A DNA stretch of 64,000 nt from Dipteris shenzhenensis (lineage: Eukaryota > Polypodiophyta > Polypodiopsida > Gleicheniales), in NCBI GenBank assembly GCA_047967505.1, contig CM106541.1. The stretch is one strand, 5' to 3'. Position numbers and translations under genes: made by a program. Numbering within the stretch: position 1 is the stretch's first letter; each line of letters starts with the position of its first letter. Below, piece after piece: positions 21,696 to 33,229 of the stretch. The notes under the pieces were generated by a model. The model was not told the DNA's origin. It searched no databases and was given only the letters and a program-made list of their open reading frames with translations.

Positions 21696-23225
21696 GATGC
21701 AAATGAAACAAAATCCCAAATGCTAGTACCTGCAAAAGAGAAATCACACCAAATACTAGGTGCACCCAATATGTCTGCTTTAATGAAGAATAGTGTCACC
21801 AAAGCTGAAGGCTCAAAGCATCAAAATGCATTTGACTCATGTGCATATACTATGCATCCATATGAGCAAATCTGGCCCAAAAGAAAATGTCAACCCACAA
21901 TGACAAAACATTGGCAAATATATACCAATAAGAGCCAAATACCTCAAGCATAAACACGATCCATGGGCATAAGCATCAATAATGTCTCATCCAAAAGATC
22001 ATAGCACAACTTGTGCATCCACTGCAATATGTCAAAGCTGTCCCTCAGCATAAAATAGCATCTGTGTGCTAAACATCCATCAATAAAGCATCCCACAAGG
22101 CAATTTGGGCCTCTTAGCGCATCCAACAAGGATCACAATGCATCCAAATGGCCTGTAAAGCATCCACTGCAACCCAATGCAAACCACACATGAGTGCACA
22201 TGGCTTAGACTACAACCAAAGTGATCTGCATAAGGTATATCCAAGAAATCATGGCCTTATGGCAATGATCGCTAGTGAAAATAGAACCTGGGATGTCTCA
22301 AAACATGGGCATCATTGCATAATCAAACTCAGCAAGACAATTTGCAAATATCTCTCTTCTGCCACAACTCCAAAATCTCATCCAAGGATGGAGTAAGAGC
22401 TAGTCAACCCTTGCATTTACTTGCAAAAATGGACCTTAGGAAACTAGCCAAAATGCCACATGGCAATCGATGAGAAGGTCTTGGAAACTTTGAGAAATTT
22501 CCTTCAAAGAGACGACAGAAAAACACAGAGAATCACAACTCCCTCGATTCTTCATGAAATGGCAAGCAGCTTTGTAGACATACGTTTCAGGCGGTCCAAC
22601 GAGACAGACGGCTCTACAAATGGAGGCCCAGATGTTGAGATCCCACTCACATAGGAAATGGTAAAATGAAGACGTCGAAGTAGATAGAGATTCACTACAG
22701 CTTCAAAAGTTCACGGAACCGGAAGAAACTTCTCAAGTAGGAGTTTTGGACCACTCTGGATCCACTCTGGATCCACTGGGATGTCAGAACTGCAAATGGT
22801 GGCCTAGATATGGAGATCCAACACACAAAATCCTCGCAGGAAATGAATTTTGTCACTTTTTGCAAGAGCTGTAGCTTTTCACTGAAAACTCAGATGATAG
22901 AGATGTTAAAAGTGAAAATGTAGCTCTCAATTTGATCTACAAATTCCTTGAAGACTTCAAGTCAAAGTTCTATCTCTGACTCTGGATATTTGTGCCACTA
23001 CATATGTGTGTCTGAGAAGATTTGCTTATATCCTGCACCTTCAACTTTGCAACCTAGCAAAACAAATGCCCAATAGGATTTTGCCCCTTTCTCTCCAACT
23101 GCTATAGTAGCTCCAAAATCTACAACTCCTCCTGCTGTGAACAAGGATTTTTGGGATGCACCACTCTCTCTCTAGGCTAGAGGCTGCACCGGGCTGCTCA
23201 CACTACTGCTAGGCTCTACTGCTAA

Positions 23226-23237
23226 GCTCTGATACCA
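23226..23237 (-). promoter_or_regulatory. Primer-binding site of copia A (initiator tRNA-Met type)
   Basis: The minus strand reads TGGTATCAGAGC, the complement of the 3' end of plant initiator tRNA-Met that most plant copia elements use. It faces left, into element A. Confidence 0.85.
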
Positions 23238-23425
23238 GTTGTGAGGACACAATGAAAGCTAAGAGGGTGAGAGGGAGCTTGAGAGACACAAGTTTTGGTG
23301 GGTATAGAACACCCTAATCTTCTATTTCATCCATATATGTATGTGTTTGAGTATTGTACATAATTAGGGTTAAGGTACATTGGCCTTTAACCCCCACATC
23401 CACCCCCTCCGCTCTACCTCCACTA

Positions 23426-23779
23426 TGTTGAGATATCAAGCTCCACTTGTGATATGCAAGGGTGACCATTGTGCGTTTATGTCACCGACTTGTTAGCTGC
23501 AGATGCGGTTGGTACACCACCCATGAATAATAGCTAGATGACAGCTATATTTATGTACTCTAGTTAGTGGCTCAGTTAGTATGCCACCTTAGTTAGCTGA
23601 GTTTGGTTTGAGACCCACATATAGGGTTCACCTATTCTTTTGTACTAAGAGAGAGTTCTTTTGGCTTTCACAACTAAGAAGAAAACTGTTTTTATCCTCC
23701 ACCTTTATGTATATTCCCCCATTGTGTATGTGAGAAAGCTGTAAGTGAGACTCCTTCCTTCTCTCCCACTCTCTTCACA
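23426..23779 (+). repeat. 5' LTR of copia B/D
   Basis: 354 bp, starts TGTTGAGATATC and ends CTCTTCACA, immediately followed by the tRNA primer site. Matches 28299-28654 on the opposite strand nearly throughout. Confidence 0.9.
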
Positions 23780-23791
23780 TGGTATCAGAGC
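23780..23791 (+). promoter_or_regulatory. Primer-binding site of copia B/D
   Basis: TGGTATCAGAGC directly abuts the 5' LTR; it is the initiator tRNA-Met primer site typical of plant copia elements. The leader from here to 24327 has no supported gene. Confidence 0.9.
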
Positions 23792-24327
23792 TCGGTTTGT
23801 GGTAAGGAGCTCAAGAAATCAAACCAAGTTCGCAGTGTCCTAGTAAGAGGATTAGTGTTGCTTTCCTTTTTTTTCGAGTGTGGGAGCAAATCTCTGTAGG
23901 TAGCACAACCGGAAAGTGCAAGAGTGCACTGTCTCAAATTGGGACGCCCTTCATGGTGTGGCAAGAGGGCAGTATATGCTACGGGTGAGGGTGACGCCCT
24001 TGGTGAAATTATTTTTTTGATTCGAGGCCATTTCGGGGCCCGTTTTCGTGGCGGAAGTTTTCCGCAGGCACTCAGGAAAGTGCCCTCTTTTTGCTGTGCG
24101 ACCATTGTTTTGCAAGTTGATGAAAAGTTGTCGCAGAAATTACATTGTATGCTTGTGCGCAGAGATATTGGGAGTGACATAATCATTTATATTTCCTGTT
24201 GATGCATAATCGTCACTAGGAAGTGACTGTGTGGTCAAATACCACTCTCGTCAGTTTTGCAGATTTGCCCTTGTGAGGCAGAAGTTGTGTTTTTTTGTAG
24301 TGACAGAATATTTTGTAGTGTTCTATA

Positions 24328-26519
24328 ATGGCGTCTGATGCTCTTTCACAGATTGTCACTAAAAAGCTTGACAAGAACAACTTCCAAGCATGGAAGTTTA
24401 GAATGACGAATTTCCTTAATACTGGAGCTGAACAAGAACCAGTTATTCTTAATGTTCCCAATCAACAAGAGTTGCAGACATTTAAAGGCTGGCATGAGAG
24501 GGCCATAAAAGTTATGTAATAGCTATCTATTAGTATTTCAGATTCTATGATTGTGCATATTCAGGATGCAAGCATGCCGAAGGAGGCGTGGGATACTTTG
24601 ACAAAAATGTATAGCACAAATACGCAAGCCAGGAAAATCCAGCTCAAGCAGGAGTTGCATAATGTGCAGAGAGAAAATATGAGCATCAATGACTACCACA
24701 TGAAGGTGAAGAAGATTGCAGATGCACTTGCTTCTATTGGGTCACCAGTGGAAGATGATGATTTAGTACTTGTGACCTTGAATGGTCTAGGAAAGGATTA
24801 TGCACAATTCCGGACATCCATTGCTGTCCATGAGAATTTTCTTGATTTTTAGGAGTTGATTGCTCTTCTAATTTCTGAAGAGTAGAGAAATGGTGGTGCA
24901 TCTTCTTCAGAAGAAACTTCAAAAGAAGTTGTCTTCTACTCAAATGCTGGAAGAGGTAGAGGCAGAGGTAGAGCAGGCCGATTTGGAGGCCGTGGCAGAA
25001 ATTAGAATATGCAGCAAATTCAAGAAAACCAGTCCTATGGAGGAGGACATGGTAACTTTAGAGGCAGGGGGAGCCAAAGAGGTCATGGTGGATGGCAGAG
25101 AGGCCAAAATGCAAACAACAATGTTGAATACTACTACTGTGGTAAAATGGGTCATATGGTTAAAGACTGCTATAAAAAGCAGAATGACATCATGATTGAA
25201 AAATTGCAGCAAGGCAATTATGCATCCTCTAATAGACAGGGTGATGACAGAAATGAGCATCTGTTATGGTGCACCACATGACCAATTCTATGACAAGTGC
25301 AGAAGAAAGCAATGATGTGTGGTATGTTGACTCAGGTGTGTCAAACCACATGACAAGTCATGTAGAATGGATGCAGGATGAAAGGAAAATGGAAAGACCA
25401 GGATTTGTGGAGACTGGTGATGATACTGCACATCCTATTGTGCACATTGGTAAAATTCCTTTGTCTATGCAGGATGGAAAAAAGAAATACCTGTCTGATG
25501 TATTTCATGTCCCGAATATCACCAAGAACCTGGTTTCTATTGGTCAAATAGTTGAGCAGGGCTTGCAGGTCAGATTTAATCCTCATGGATGCTTTGTTGA
25601 GGATATGAAAAATAAAGGTCGCTTGATAGCAAAAGGAAAGAAGAAGGGCAGGATGTTTACGTTGGATGCGGACATGCCTGAATTGAGTGCAACAATGTTT
25701 GCACATGGGACCGGTGTAGTTGCAGATATTGATATCTGGCATAAATGCATTGGTCATGTTAATGTATAGCGACTTAAATTAATGTAGGCCCAAAATATTA
25801 TTGCAGGATTGCCTAAGTTCAAGGTGGCAGAAATGCATAAGGTATGTGAAGCCTGTCAATTTAGAAAACAGGCAAGGAAACCATTTCTTAGACATGTTCA
25901 AGAGAGTAAGAGGCCATTGGAATTAATCCACTATGATGTGTGGACTACTAAAGCTGTATCTATTGGAGGCTGTCATTATTTTGTCACTTTTATTGATGAC
26001 TACAGCAGAACAGTTTGTGTGTATTTTATGAAAAAGAAAAGTGAAGTGTTTGGGCATTTCAAAGCTTTTAAAGCTATGGTTGAAAAAGAAACAGGCCTGC
26101 AAATAAAATAACTAAGGTCAGATGGAGGGGGAGAGTACCTCTTAAATGAGTTTGCAAGTTTCCTATAGGAGCATGGCATAAAGCAGCAATATTCATGCAG
26201 TCATACCCCATAGCAAAATGGACTTGCAGAAAGGAAAAACAGGCATATTGGAGAGGTATCGCATGCCATGCTCAATGAAAAAGACCTGCCAGATTATTAT
26301 TGGGTTGAAGCAGTTGCTACAACAGTCTAGATAATGAACATGACTCCCACTGTAGCAATACATGGCATGATGCCAGAGGAGAGGTATACTGGTAGGAAAC
26401 CAGATATATCTCATTTGAAAGTTTTTGGTTCCATTGCCTATGTTCATGTGCCAGATGAGTTGAGATCCAAGTTGGATCCAAAAGCTGAGAAGTGCATCTT
26501 TATCGGTTATACTTCACTT
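24328..26519 (+). pseudogene. copia B/D gag, protease and integrase
   Basis: Gag starts at 24328 ('MASDALSQIVTKKLDKNNFQ'), with the UBN2-type domain to about 24850, an RG-rich segment and the knuckle YYCGKMGHMVKDC near 25128. A one-base frame change near 25260 leads to protease 'WYVDSGVSNHMTSH', gag-pre-integrase 'WHKCIGHV', HHCC end 'CEACQFRKQ', integrase core 'FVTFIDDYSRTVCVYF' (Asp), 'LRSDGGGEYLL' (Asp) and 'QNGLAERKNRHIGE' (Glu). In-frame stops: TAA 24517, TAG 24520, 24850, 24883, 25003, 25767, 25785, TAA 26109, TAG 26166, 26211 and 26328. Nearly all lie where Gln fits, and 26211 falls in the conserved TPQQNG motif. The reading ends at the inversion breakpoint. Confidence 0.92.
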
Positions 26520-26815
26520 TGACACAAATATGGCCTAATAAGGCTCAAAATTCCCCAAAGTTGTAAGTGGTGACCTCTACTCAATACATCATGATGAGTG
26601 AATTTGCAACAAAATGGTCACCTCCACACAAATATGGCCTAATAGGTGGTGTATAGATACACCATTTCATTGGAAAGAGTTTGTTGAATTCAACATATCG
26701 GTGGCGTATAGATACACACAAATATGGCCTAATAGGTGGTGTATAGATACACCATTTGATTGGAAAGAGTTTGTTGAATTCAACATATCGGTGGTGTATA
26801 GATACACCATTTGAT
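26520..26815. repeat. Repeat X at the left inversion breakpoint, with an internal 95-bp tandem duplication
   Basis: 26520-26635 resembles the reverse complement of about 30885-30985 (shared words 'TTGTAAGTGGTGA', 'CTCCACACAAATATGG'). Beyond it, 'CACAAATATGGCCTAATAGG...TCAACATATCGGTGG' occurs twice in tandem (about 26627-26721 and 26722-26800). No coding content. Confidence 0.7.
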
Positions 26816-28002
26816 TCCATAATGTATTGTGGATGCACATGTGTTCTACGTGGATGCCACAGAAGATACACATAAGAAAATCTGATGATTTGTGCAACAA
26901 GTTAGTACACACACGTTTAACCCCCTTGAATTTTTTGTTACTTCATTCCCCCCTTTTTTACGTGGTTTATTCTCTTGTCTTTTATTAATTCCCCCCTATT
27001 CCATCTATTCTTTTTCCCCCTGTATGTAATTCCCTGATCTCCTATGTTTATTTAATAATTCTCCTTATATATTTGTCTTCATAGGTATATATTTTATATT
27101 GGTTATATTGTTGGAGCTTAATTCTTTTATCTAATAACTTTATGGATTACCCCTTGTTAGTGACCCTTAATTTCCTTGTTAAAGCTATATAACAATTGTG
27201 CAAGTGAGGTGTGGACTTCCCCCTCCAATAATTTGTGTGATTAATTTAATGGACTTTGCTTGTGGGTGTGGAGTACCCACCTATGATGGTGATAGTTAAC
27301 AAGGGTTGCTGATTAACCCCTATATTGTTTTGGCACTTGCTAGAGGATGTCAAGAAAGCCCCTATTATGACATTTACTTCTTAATCATTTATATCTTTCT
27401 GTTTCCCCTTTGATTTCAATAGGTTTGTTCCTTTCCTTTTTTATTAAAAAGACTTTTTTCTTTTCTTATGCTTCTCTAATTATCTATCGTCCCTCCCCCT
27501 TCTCTATTTTCTTAGTTTCTTCCCCCTTCTCCTTAGTCATAATTTCTTCTCATTCCTTCCTAGGTGTCCTCCCCTTCCCCTTTTTTAAAATTCCCTAAAA
27601 GTTTTTCGGTATTTTTTCTTATTAGAATTTCCCTTTACATTATGCTGGCTAAGGTTATGGCTAAGCTTATTGTTTATTGTAACCCCGATAACAAGGGAGG
27701 AGGGTTTATGACACCTGTCTTCCCAATTGAAGTTAACCTCGTTCTTATCATGTTTTCTTGTTGGATGGTGGCAGGTAGGTAGACTCCCCTCTTCAATAAA
27801 AGTGATGCTTACCAGGACTTATCTAAGCTCAACTTCCATACAGTTTCCACAAAGTCATTTCTACAAAAGTGACCACTGCTAGTCTCCTTTATAAACATGG
27901 ATTCACCGACTTGTACAAACTTTTCCATTAAAGCAATTAGTCTTGTTTCATTGTCTAGCTTCACTCTTTTGTCTTTTTACTATGCAAAGGGGTGTTGTAA
28001 AG

Positions 28003-28038
<36 letters not shown>

Positions 28039-28212
28039 TGGTCCATCATTCATTCTTCAATAGTCTTGGTTCTCTCCTCATCTCAACCTATTGTGCAAAT
28101 TGGATTTTTTTTCAAAATGTTATAATAGGCGAATTGCTTTCCAACCTATTGCATACGCAACAACATCTAGCTATAGTAAGTTTTTTTTTGTCTTTGATTA
28201 CCAATGAAGTCG

Positions 28213-28246
<34 letters not shown>

Positions 28247-28298
28247 GTTGCCGATTGTGAGGAGGTTGAGGTTAGGAGGTGGAAATGGGGGGCAGTGT
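26816..28298. other. Non-coding stretch between the two copia halves
   Basis: T-rich and CT-rich sequence with no supported gene. It contains a CA run (about 28006-28036) and a CT run (about 28213-28243). If the inversion model is right, this stretch originally lay outside the copia element, beyond its 3' LTR. Confidence 0.6.
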
Positions 28299-28654
28299 GT
28301 GAAGAGAGTGGGAGAGAAGGAAGGAGTCTCACTTGCAGCTTTCTCACATACACAATGGGGAAATATACACAAAGGTGGAGGCTGAAAATAGTTTTCCTCT
28401 TCTTAGTTGTGAAAGCCAAAAGAACTCTCTCTTAGTACAAAAGAGTAGGTGAACCCTATATGTGGGTCTCAAACCAAACTCAGCTAACTAAGGTGGCATA
28501 CTAACTAAGCCACTAACTAGAGTACATAAAGATAGCGGTCATCCGGCTATTATTCATGGGTGGTGTACCAACCACATCTGCAGCTAACAAGTCGGTGACA
28601 TAGATGCACAACGGTCACCCTGGCATATCACGAGTGGAGCTCGATATCTCAACA
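28299..28654 (-). repeat. 3' LTR of copia B/D (inverted half)
   Basis: 356 bp; on the minus strand it starts TGTTGAGATATC at 28654 and ends TCTTCACA at 28299. It is about 94% like the 5' LTR at 23426-23779. The minus-strand sequence just before it is GAGGGGGAG, a good polypurine tract for plus-strand priming. Confidence 0.9.
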
Positions 28655-30783
28655 CTCCCCCTCGAGCTCAATCCCAATTCTTGCACACCAAGTAGGTCTC
28701 TGAACTTGCGCAGCTTCTCTGTGCCCAATGCCTTTGTGACCAATGCCTTTGTGAATATGTCAGCTACTTGATCCTCTGTGCTGACATAAACTAGACCAAT
28801 AGAACCTACTAGAACCTTCTCTTGCACATAGTGATAATGCACCTCAATGTGCTTTGTTCTAGCATGATAGACTGGGTTATTTGCCAAGTGTATACTGCAC
28901 ATGTTGTCACAATAAATGACAACTGGCCCATCTATAGACAGATGCATATCATAAAGTAGCTTATGCAAATGAGCTATCTCACATGCAGCCATTGCTGCAC
29001 CTGTGTACTCAGCCTCTGTGCTCGACAAGGCAAATGTAGGTTGTTTCTTACTGCTCCAAGTGACTGTAGCACTCCCAAAAGAGAACATATATCCACTTGT
29101 AGATCGTCTATCAGAAATACTACCAGCCAAATCAGCATTAATGTATCCATGCAATTGTATCTGAACCCCAGTCTCATAAAATAGTCCATACTGCAGTGTG
29201 GACTTCACATACCTCAGTATGCGTCTAGCCGCATCCAAATGCGATTTCCTTGGAGCGTGCATAAACTGACTTACCAACCCAACAGCATAGCTCAAATCTG
29301 GCATGGTAATAGTCATATAAATCAAACTTCCTACCATCCATCTGTACATAGTAGGGTCTTCTAGAAGCTCACCTACATCTACGCTCAACTTCACATTCTG
29401 CTCCAAAGGAACTGAAATAGGCTTACAGCCTATCATCCCATATCTGGACATCATGTCCAATCCATACTGCCTCTACAAGAGCCATATCCCACTTGTGGAT
29501 CTAATCACCTCAATGCCCAAGAAGTAACGCAGCTCTCCCAAATCCTTCATCTCAAACTTCTGCTTCAAGAACATTTTCACATGGCTTGCCATTTATGTTG
29601 ATGATTTGATCATCACAGGTGATAGTGATGAGCATAATGCCTTTCTTTGTTTTTCTCACATAAAGTGAGAAATTTGCCTTGGAAATCTGAAAGCCAATAG
29701 TGACAAGATACTGTCCTATCTTGTCAGACCATGCTCTAGGTGCTTGCTTCAAGCCATACAAGGCTTTCTTCAACCTGCAAACAAACTCAAGATGAACAGC
29801 ATGAACATAACCTGGTGGCTGCTCCATATAGACCTCTTCTTGCAAATCACCATGCAAGAAAGCATTCTTTACATCCATCTAATGTAAAGACTATCCCTTT
29901 GATGCAGCCATAGCAATGACTGCTCTTACGGTTGCCATCCTTGCAACCAGACTGAATGTTTCTTCATAATCAATGCCATATGTATGTGCATACCCCTTGA
30001 CAACTAATCTTGCCTTGTATCTGTTCACAGAACCATCTGCATTGTGCTTCACCTTATAAACCCACTTGTAGCCAATTGCATTCTTGTCTTTAGGCAAAGG
30101 CACCAATTCCCATGTAGCATTCGCTTCCAAGGAATCCATTTCTTCATCCATGGCTTTCTCCCATTTTTCCTTTCCCATGGCTTGCTCAAAAGAAGTGGGT
30201 TCTAGTTCATGTATCACTTTGACCATATAGGCATAGTAAATGGCTATAAATCCATCATATTTCAGCCTATCCATAGGATACCTAGCTCTGGTAGACCTGC
30301 GCAAAATAGGCTCACTACTAGGTGCTCTCAAAACATCCCTTGTCTTCGTTACTTCAGGTGTAATAATAGAAGGAATACCCAAGTCATCATCAAGGCTCTG
30401 TTCTGAGCCACTGGATTCACCATCCACATAAGAGTGACCTACATTCACATCAACCATGGGCTGATCTACTTTCTCTTTTCCTTTTCGTGATACTTGCATA
30501 CCACTAACTGCATTGCTTTGAGGAGATCCTCCTGATCTCAATTTGCCTGTCCAAGGTGAAGTATGTGAACCACTGCTAGAGGACACTGCAGATCTACTAA
30601 TATTTTGTGATTGCTGCTGTGAATTCTGTGTAACATTACCATTTGTGCATCTACATCATTAATCACCTTTATTGGTTTATACCAGCTACTCATCTCATCA
30701 AAAACAACATCTCTGCTCACTGTAAACTTACGAGTAGAAGGATTATAGCATCTATACCCTTTCTGTTGTAAATGCTCCAAAAA
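28655..30783 (-). pseudogene. copia B/D reverse transcriptase and RNase H
   Basis: From 30783 down: 'GYRCYNPSTRKFTVSRDVVF', a Ser-rich linker, RT start 'PTSFEQAMGKEKWEKAMDEE', 'WELVPLPKDKNAIGYKWVYK', 'KARLVVKGYAH', '[20 protein letters not shown]' (first catalytic Asp), '[17 protein letters not shown]', a disrupted active-site block (see 29579-29635), '[16 protein letters not shown]', then RNase H 'YINADLAGSISDRRSTSGY', 'SSTEAEYTGAAMAACE' and 'IYCDNMCSIHLANNPVYHAR'. Stops include TAGs at 29879-29881 (Gln), 29891-29893 (Trp expected in KGW) and 29473-29475 (Gln). The frame shifts near 30560 and in the active-site block. Unambiguous copia pol, not functional. Confidence 0.92.
29579..29635 (+). 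other. Micro-inversion carrying the RT active site (YVDD)
   Basis: Inside the minus-strand RT, 29591-29635 reads on the PLUS strand as [15 protein letters not shown], the copia RT active-site block. The minus-strand frame at the same place reads as nonsense. Flanking minus-strand RT sequence is in the expected order on both sides, so a stretch of about 50-65 bp has flipped in place. Exact ends are blurred by a short palindromic overlap near 29625-29642. Confidence 0.8.
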
Positions 30784-31100
30784 ACCCGATTTTGGAGTTC
30801 ACCAAGTGATTTTGAGTGGAGGTGACCAATTCCAAAAAAAATCCAAACGAAGGCGAGAAAATCCAAATTTTTTGAATAGTATGTTTAAAGCTTTATTAGA
30901 CCATATTTGTGTGGAGATGATCCATTTTTTTGCATATTTACCCATGATGTATCAAGTAGAGATCACCACTTACAACCTTGGGAAATTTTTAGGTTTATTA
31001 TGTGGAACTTACACATCTAGTGTTCCCAAAATACCCAATTTATGAGGTGAAAGTCCAAACGAAGCAAGAAAGTCCAAAATTTTTTAATAGAGTGTTGTGA
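30784..31100. repeat. Repeat X at the right inversion breakpoint
   Basis: Inverted relative to 26520-26635, with internal repetition: 'AAAACCCGATTT...AATCCAAACGAAG...TTTTTTGAATAG' near 30784-30880 resembles 'AAAATACCCAATTT...AGTCCAAACGAAG...TTTTTTAATAG' near 31025-31092. Copies of one repeat in opposite orientation at both breakpoints could have mediated the inversion. Confidence 0.65.
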
Positions 31101-31149
31101 ATAGCCTGGTTGCTCTGTCTCACAGAAACCAAAAGTTAGTATTTCAACA

Positions 31150-32475
31150 TTACGTGAATCTGTGTTATGTGAGAAGTGTAGGGGACCCACATACAATAAT
31201 TTGAAATGCATTTTTTGACAATGCCACAGTCGTGGACTAGCCAGAGTGCAAGGGTGTCCACATGAAATGGAAGAAGAAGGTCATTATGTTTTAGTAAAGG
31301 TATTTGAAGACATTCAAGTGGAGTTGAAGGGAAAATGCCAGAAGAAGACCGCCGGCCAAGGCAAAGAGATTCCCAACATAGAAACAAAGAAAAGGAAGGT
31401 TCTTGCAATCAAGAAGATGAGTTAGAGTGCATTGTTACAGTTATTGAGTATCCATATTTGTAAATTCTTATGACACAATTTCATTTACAAATGGCAGCTT
31501 CATCAATTTAAAAAGTGTATGTTATGGTTCCCTGAGAGCATAGTTGTATTAGTGGTCAAGTTTGCAGAGAACTATACATTCAAAGAGTAGAATAAAATTC
31601 AATCCATGCATTGGCAATCATGCCAAGTTACCATTTTTGTTCACACCACATATACCCAATGTGAAAAAGAACTTCCATTTCTTCATCTCAAATGATAGAG
31701 TGCATGATACTCTTTTTGTTCAACATTACTTTATGTTGCATTATAGATGGCTATAGGGGTAGGGACTCTCATTATCAGAGCACTTGGTTTGGTTTAATGT
31801 TTCTTCCTCCCAATTCAAGGCTAAAAGATTATTCTACTTTATTGCCAGATATGTAGGTCTCACAGACATGAAGATGACCTAGAATTTCTTTAATTCTAGA
31901 CATGGCAAGGGTGAGCATGATGCGGTGGGTGTACTAGAGTGAAAAGATCTTTAATACATGAGCAACTAAAGATAAATGGGACAGAATTACAATGTGTTAC
32001 AGATGTTTTGACCTTCTTGAGAGCTAACTTGTCCCATGGTGCAAAATCTAGCCATACCTCAAAAAGGAGGGGCATGGCAAGAGTGCTTTGAGAGATCAAA
32101 GACGGTAAGGTGTGTAGTGACAATAAATGGGAGTGTAAAGCCATTTAGAAGACTCTCTCCTTGCACAATGTTCAAGGGTTTTCAAAATAGGATGGCAAGG
32201 CATTAAGAACAAGAAGCTTGCCATGCTATTGCAATGCTTGCATGCAAGATGACTACAACAGATGCATCAACAAATCATATGTGAAGACATGGAATTATCA
32301 CACAATCATACCCATTCTAGATGAAAGTGAGGATGAGGAAGCAGAGGAGATCACTGTATATGACAAACCTTCTGATAGCTTCGGTGATGCTCCTTGTGTG
32401 GATGTTAATTTTGCTATGAATGAAGAGCAAGAAATGAAGAAGTTGTTGACTTCTATGTTATTAAATGCATCATAG
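31150..32475 (+). pseudogene. Decayed coding sequence of unknown family (Cys pairs, HGKGEHD motif)
   Basis: I do not recognise this gene with certainty. Plus-strand pieces look coding: 'VLCEKCRGPTYNNLKC' at about 31162-31209, an open lysine-rich stretch to 31425 ('LVKVFEDIQVELKGKCQKK'), 'RHGKGEHDAVGV' at about 31898-31933, 'VKRSLIHEQLKING' and 'CVTDVLTFLRANLSHG' to 32045, and an acidic end with an 85-codon open frame (32218-32475; 'ILDESEDEEAEEITVYD'). Frame changes and stops separate them. The HGKGE-D-G pattern followed by VKR recalls a domain seen in proteins of unknown function, but that is memory, not a search. It could be a captured host gene or an unclassified transposon. Confidence 0.4.
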
Positions 32476-33229
32476 TAAAGAGACAAATCATTAACAAAAC
32501 TAAAGATGGATGGGGTGGCATTATTGCAGCAAATTCCCATGTGATCAAGGAATTATACTATGAAAAAATTGGTGACTATAGTTATCACCTTCTCACACAT
32601 AAACCTGAGGTCTTACTGTACTCACATCTAGTGTGAAGCATCAAAATTCCTAAGCAGGTTATGGACAAGGATGAAAAAATATACAAAAATGGCTTTAGAA
32701 ATGCATGGGCTGGTCATGGATGGCATGCCATTTGAGATGTAAACCCATCATTTAAAATTTTTATGCATGGCCACTCCTTGCCCCTTCTCCCAACCCTCTC
32801 TCCACATCACCCCATAGTTCTCGCAAAGGATTTCTTACAAAGGATGTCATTTCATATTTAATAACCTAAAACTATGACGTCAATTTCAAATATTTTTATT
32901 CTATACATCGTCATGCTATATGTCATGCCTTGCATCTAGAATTTGGAGGAGCTGATATTAGAATCTAGAAGTTTATGATAATTTAAGATTCAAGTACTGA
33001 TAAAAGCCATATATTGGAAAAACCATATTTTGACACATGATTGCAGAATTCAATGGTCTCCTTTCATAAGGAGTGCTTACACACAACTTTGCAACATATT
33101 GTCTACAACCTCGATGGGTATGAGGACTAAATTACAAAAATAAGTGTTTACAATATTTGATACAATATGTGAGCTACCTAAAGTCATCACAATACACACG
33201 CTTTCTTTGAGTATCCTTGGGAATTTTTA
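32476..33229. other. No recognisable feature
   Basis: AT-rich sequence with short scrambled frames only. No repeat or gene was identified. Confidence 0.5.

Larger units (their letters stand above)
19880..23425 (-). mobile_element. Ty1/copia element A, 3' half missing
   Basis: Minus-strand copia element with a primer-binding site (23226-23237), a long leader (21696-23225), gag, protease and the first part of integrase. It stops inside the integrase core after 'LQIDNGGEFISY' near 19900, exactly where gypsy C sequence starts. No RT, RNase H or 3' LTR remains. The leader has no coding signal, but about 400 bases of it recur at 55340-55735. Sequence from about 23238 to 23425 is taken as what is left of the 5' LTR. 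Confidence 0.75.
23426..30783. mobile_element. Ty1/copia element B/D with its 3' half inverted
   Basis: The 5' half lies on + (LTR 23426-23779, PBS, gag, protease, integrase to 26519). The 3' half lies on - (30783 to 28299: end of integrase, RT, RNase H, polypurine tract, LTR). The polyprotein leaves off after 'KCIFIGYTS' at 26519 and resumes on the other strand with 'EHLQQKGYRCYNPS' at about 30777, neighbouring positions in the copia polyprotein. The two LTRs are about 94% alike by eye. The outer flanks are CACTA (23421-23425) and, read on the minus strand, CACTG (28298-28294), consistent with one original 5-bp target duplication. A 4.26-kb inversion of 26520-30783 accounts for all of this. 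Confidence 0.8.

Noticed and set aside
24328-26519. Reassigned genetic code (TAG/TAA read as Gln), suggested by the many stops at Gln positions
   Set aside because: The intact 795-codon PPR gene uses CAG/CAA for Gln and has no internal TAG or TAA, and LINE ORF1 is also open. CGA to TGA and TGG to TAG changes occur too, which a Gln code would not explain.
12230-30783. Organelle-type U-to-C RNA editing repairing the stops
   Set aside because: These are nuclear retroelements with frameshifts and inversions as well; editing of the known type is confined to organelle transcripts.
23414-31000. Two independent truncated copia insertions in opposite orientation
   Set aside because: Breakpoints fall at neighbouring positions of the polyprotein, LTRs match, flanks agree in four of five bases, and the breakpoint repeats are inverted copies; one rearranged element is simpler.
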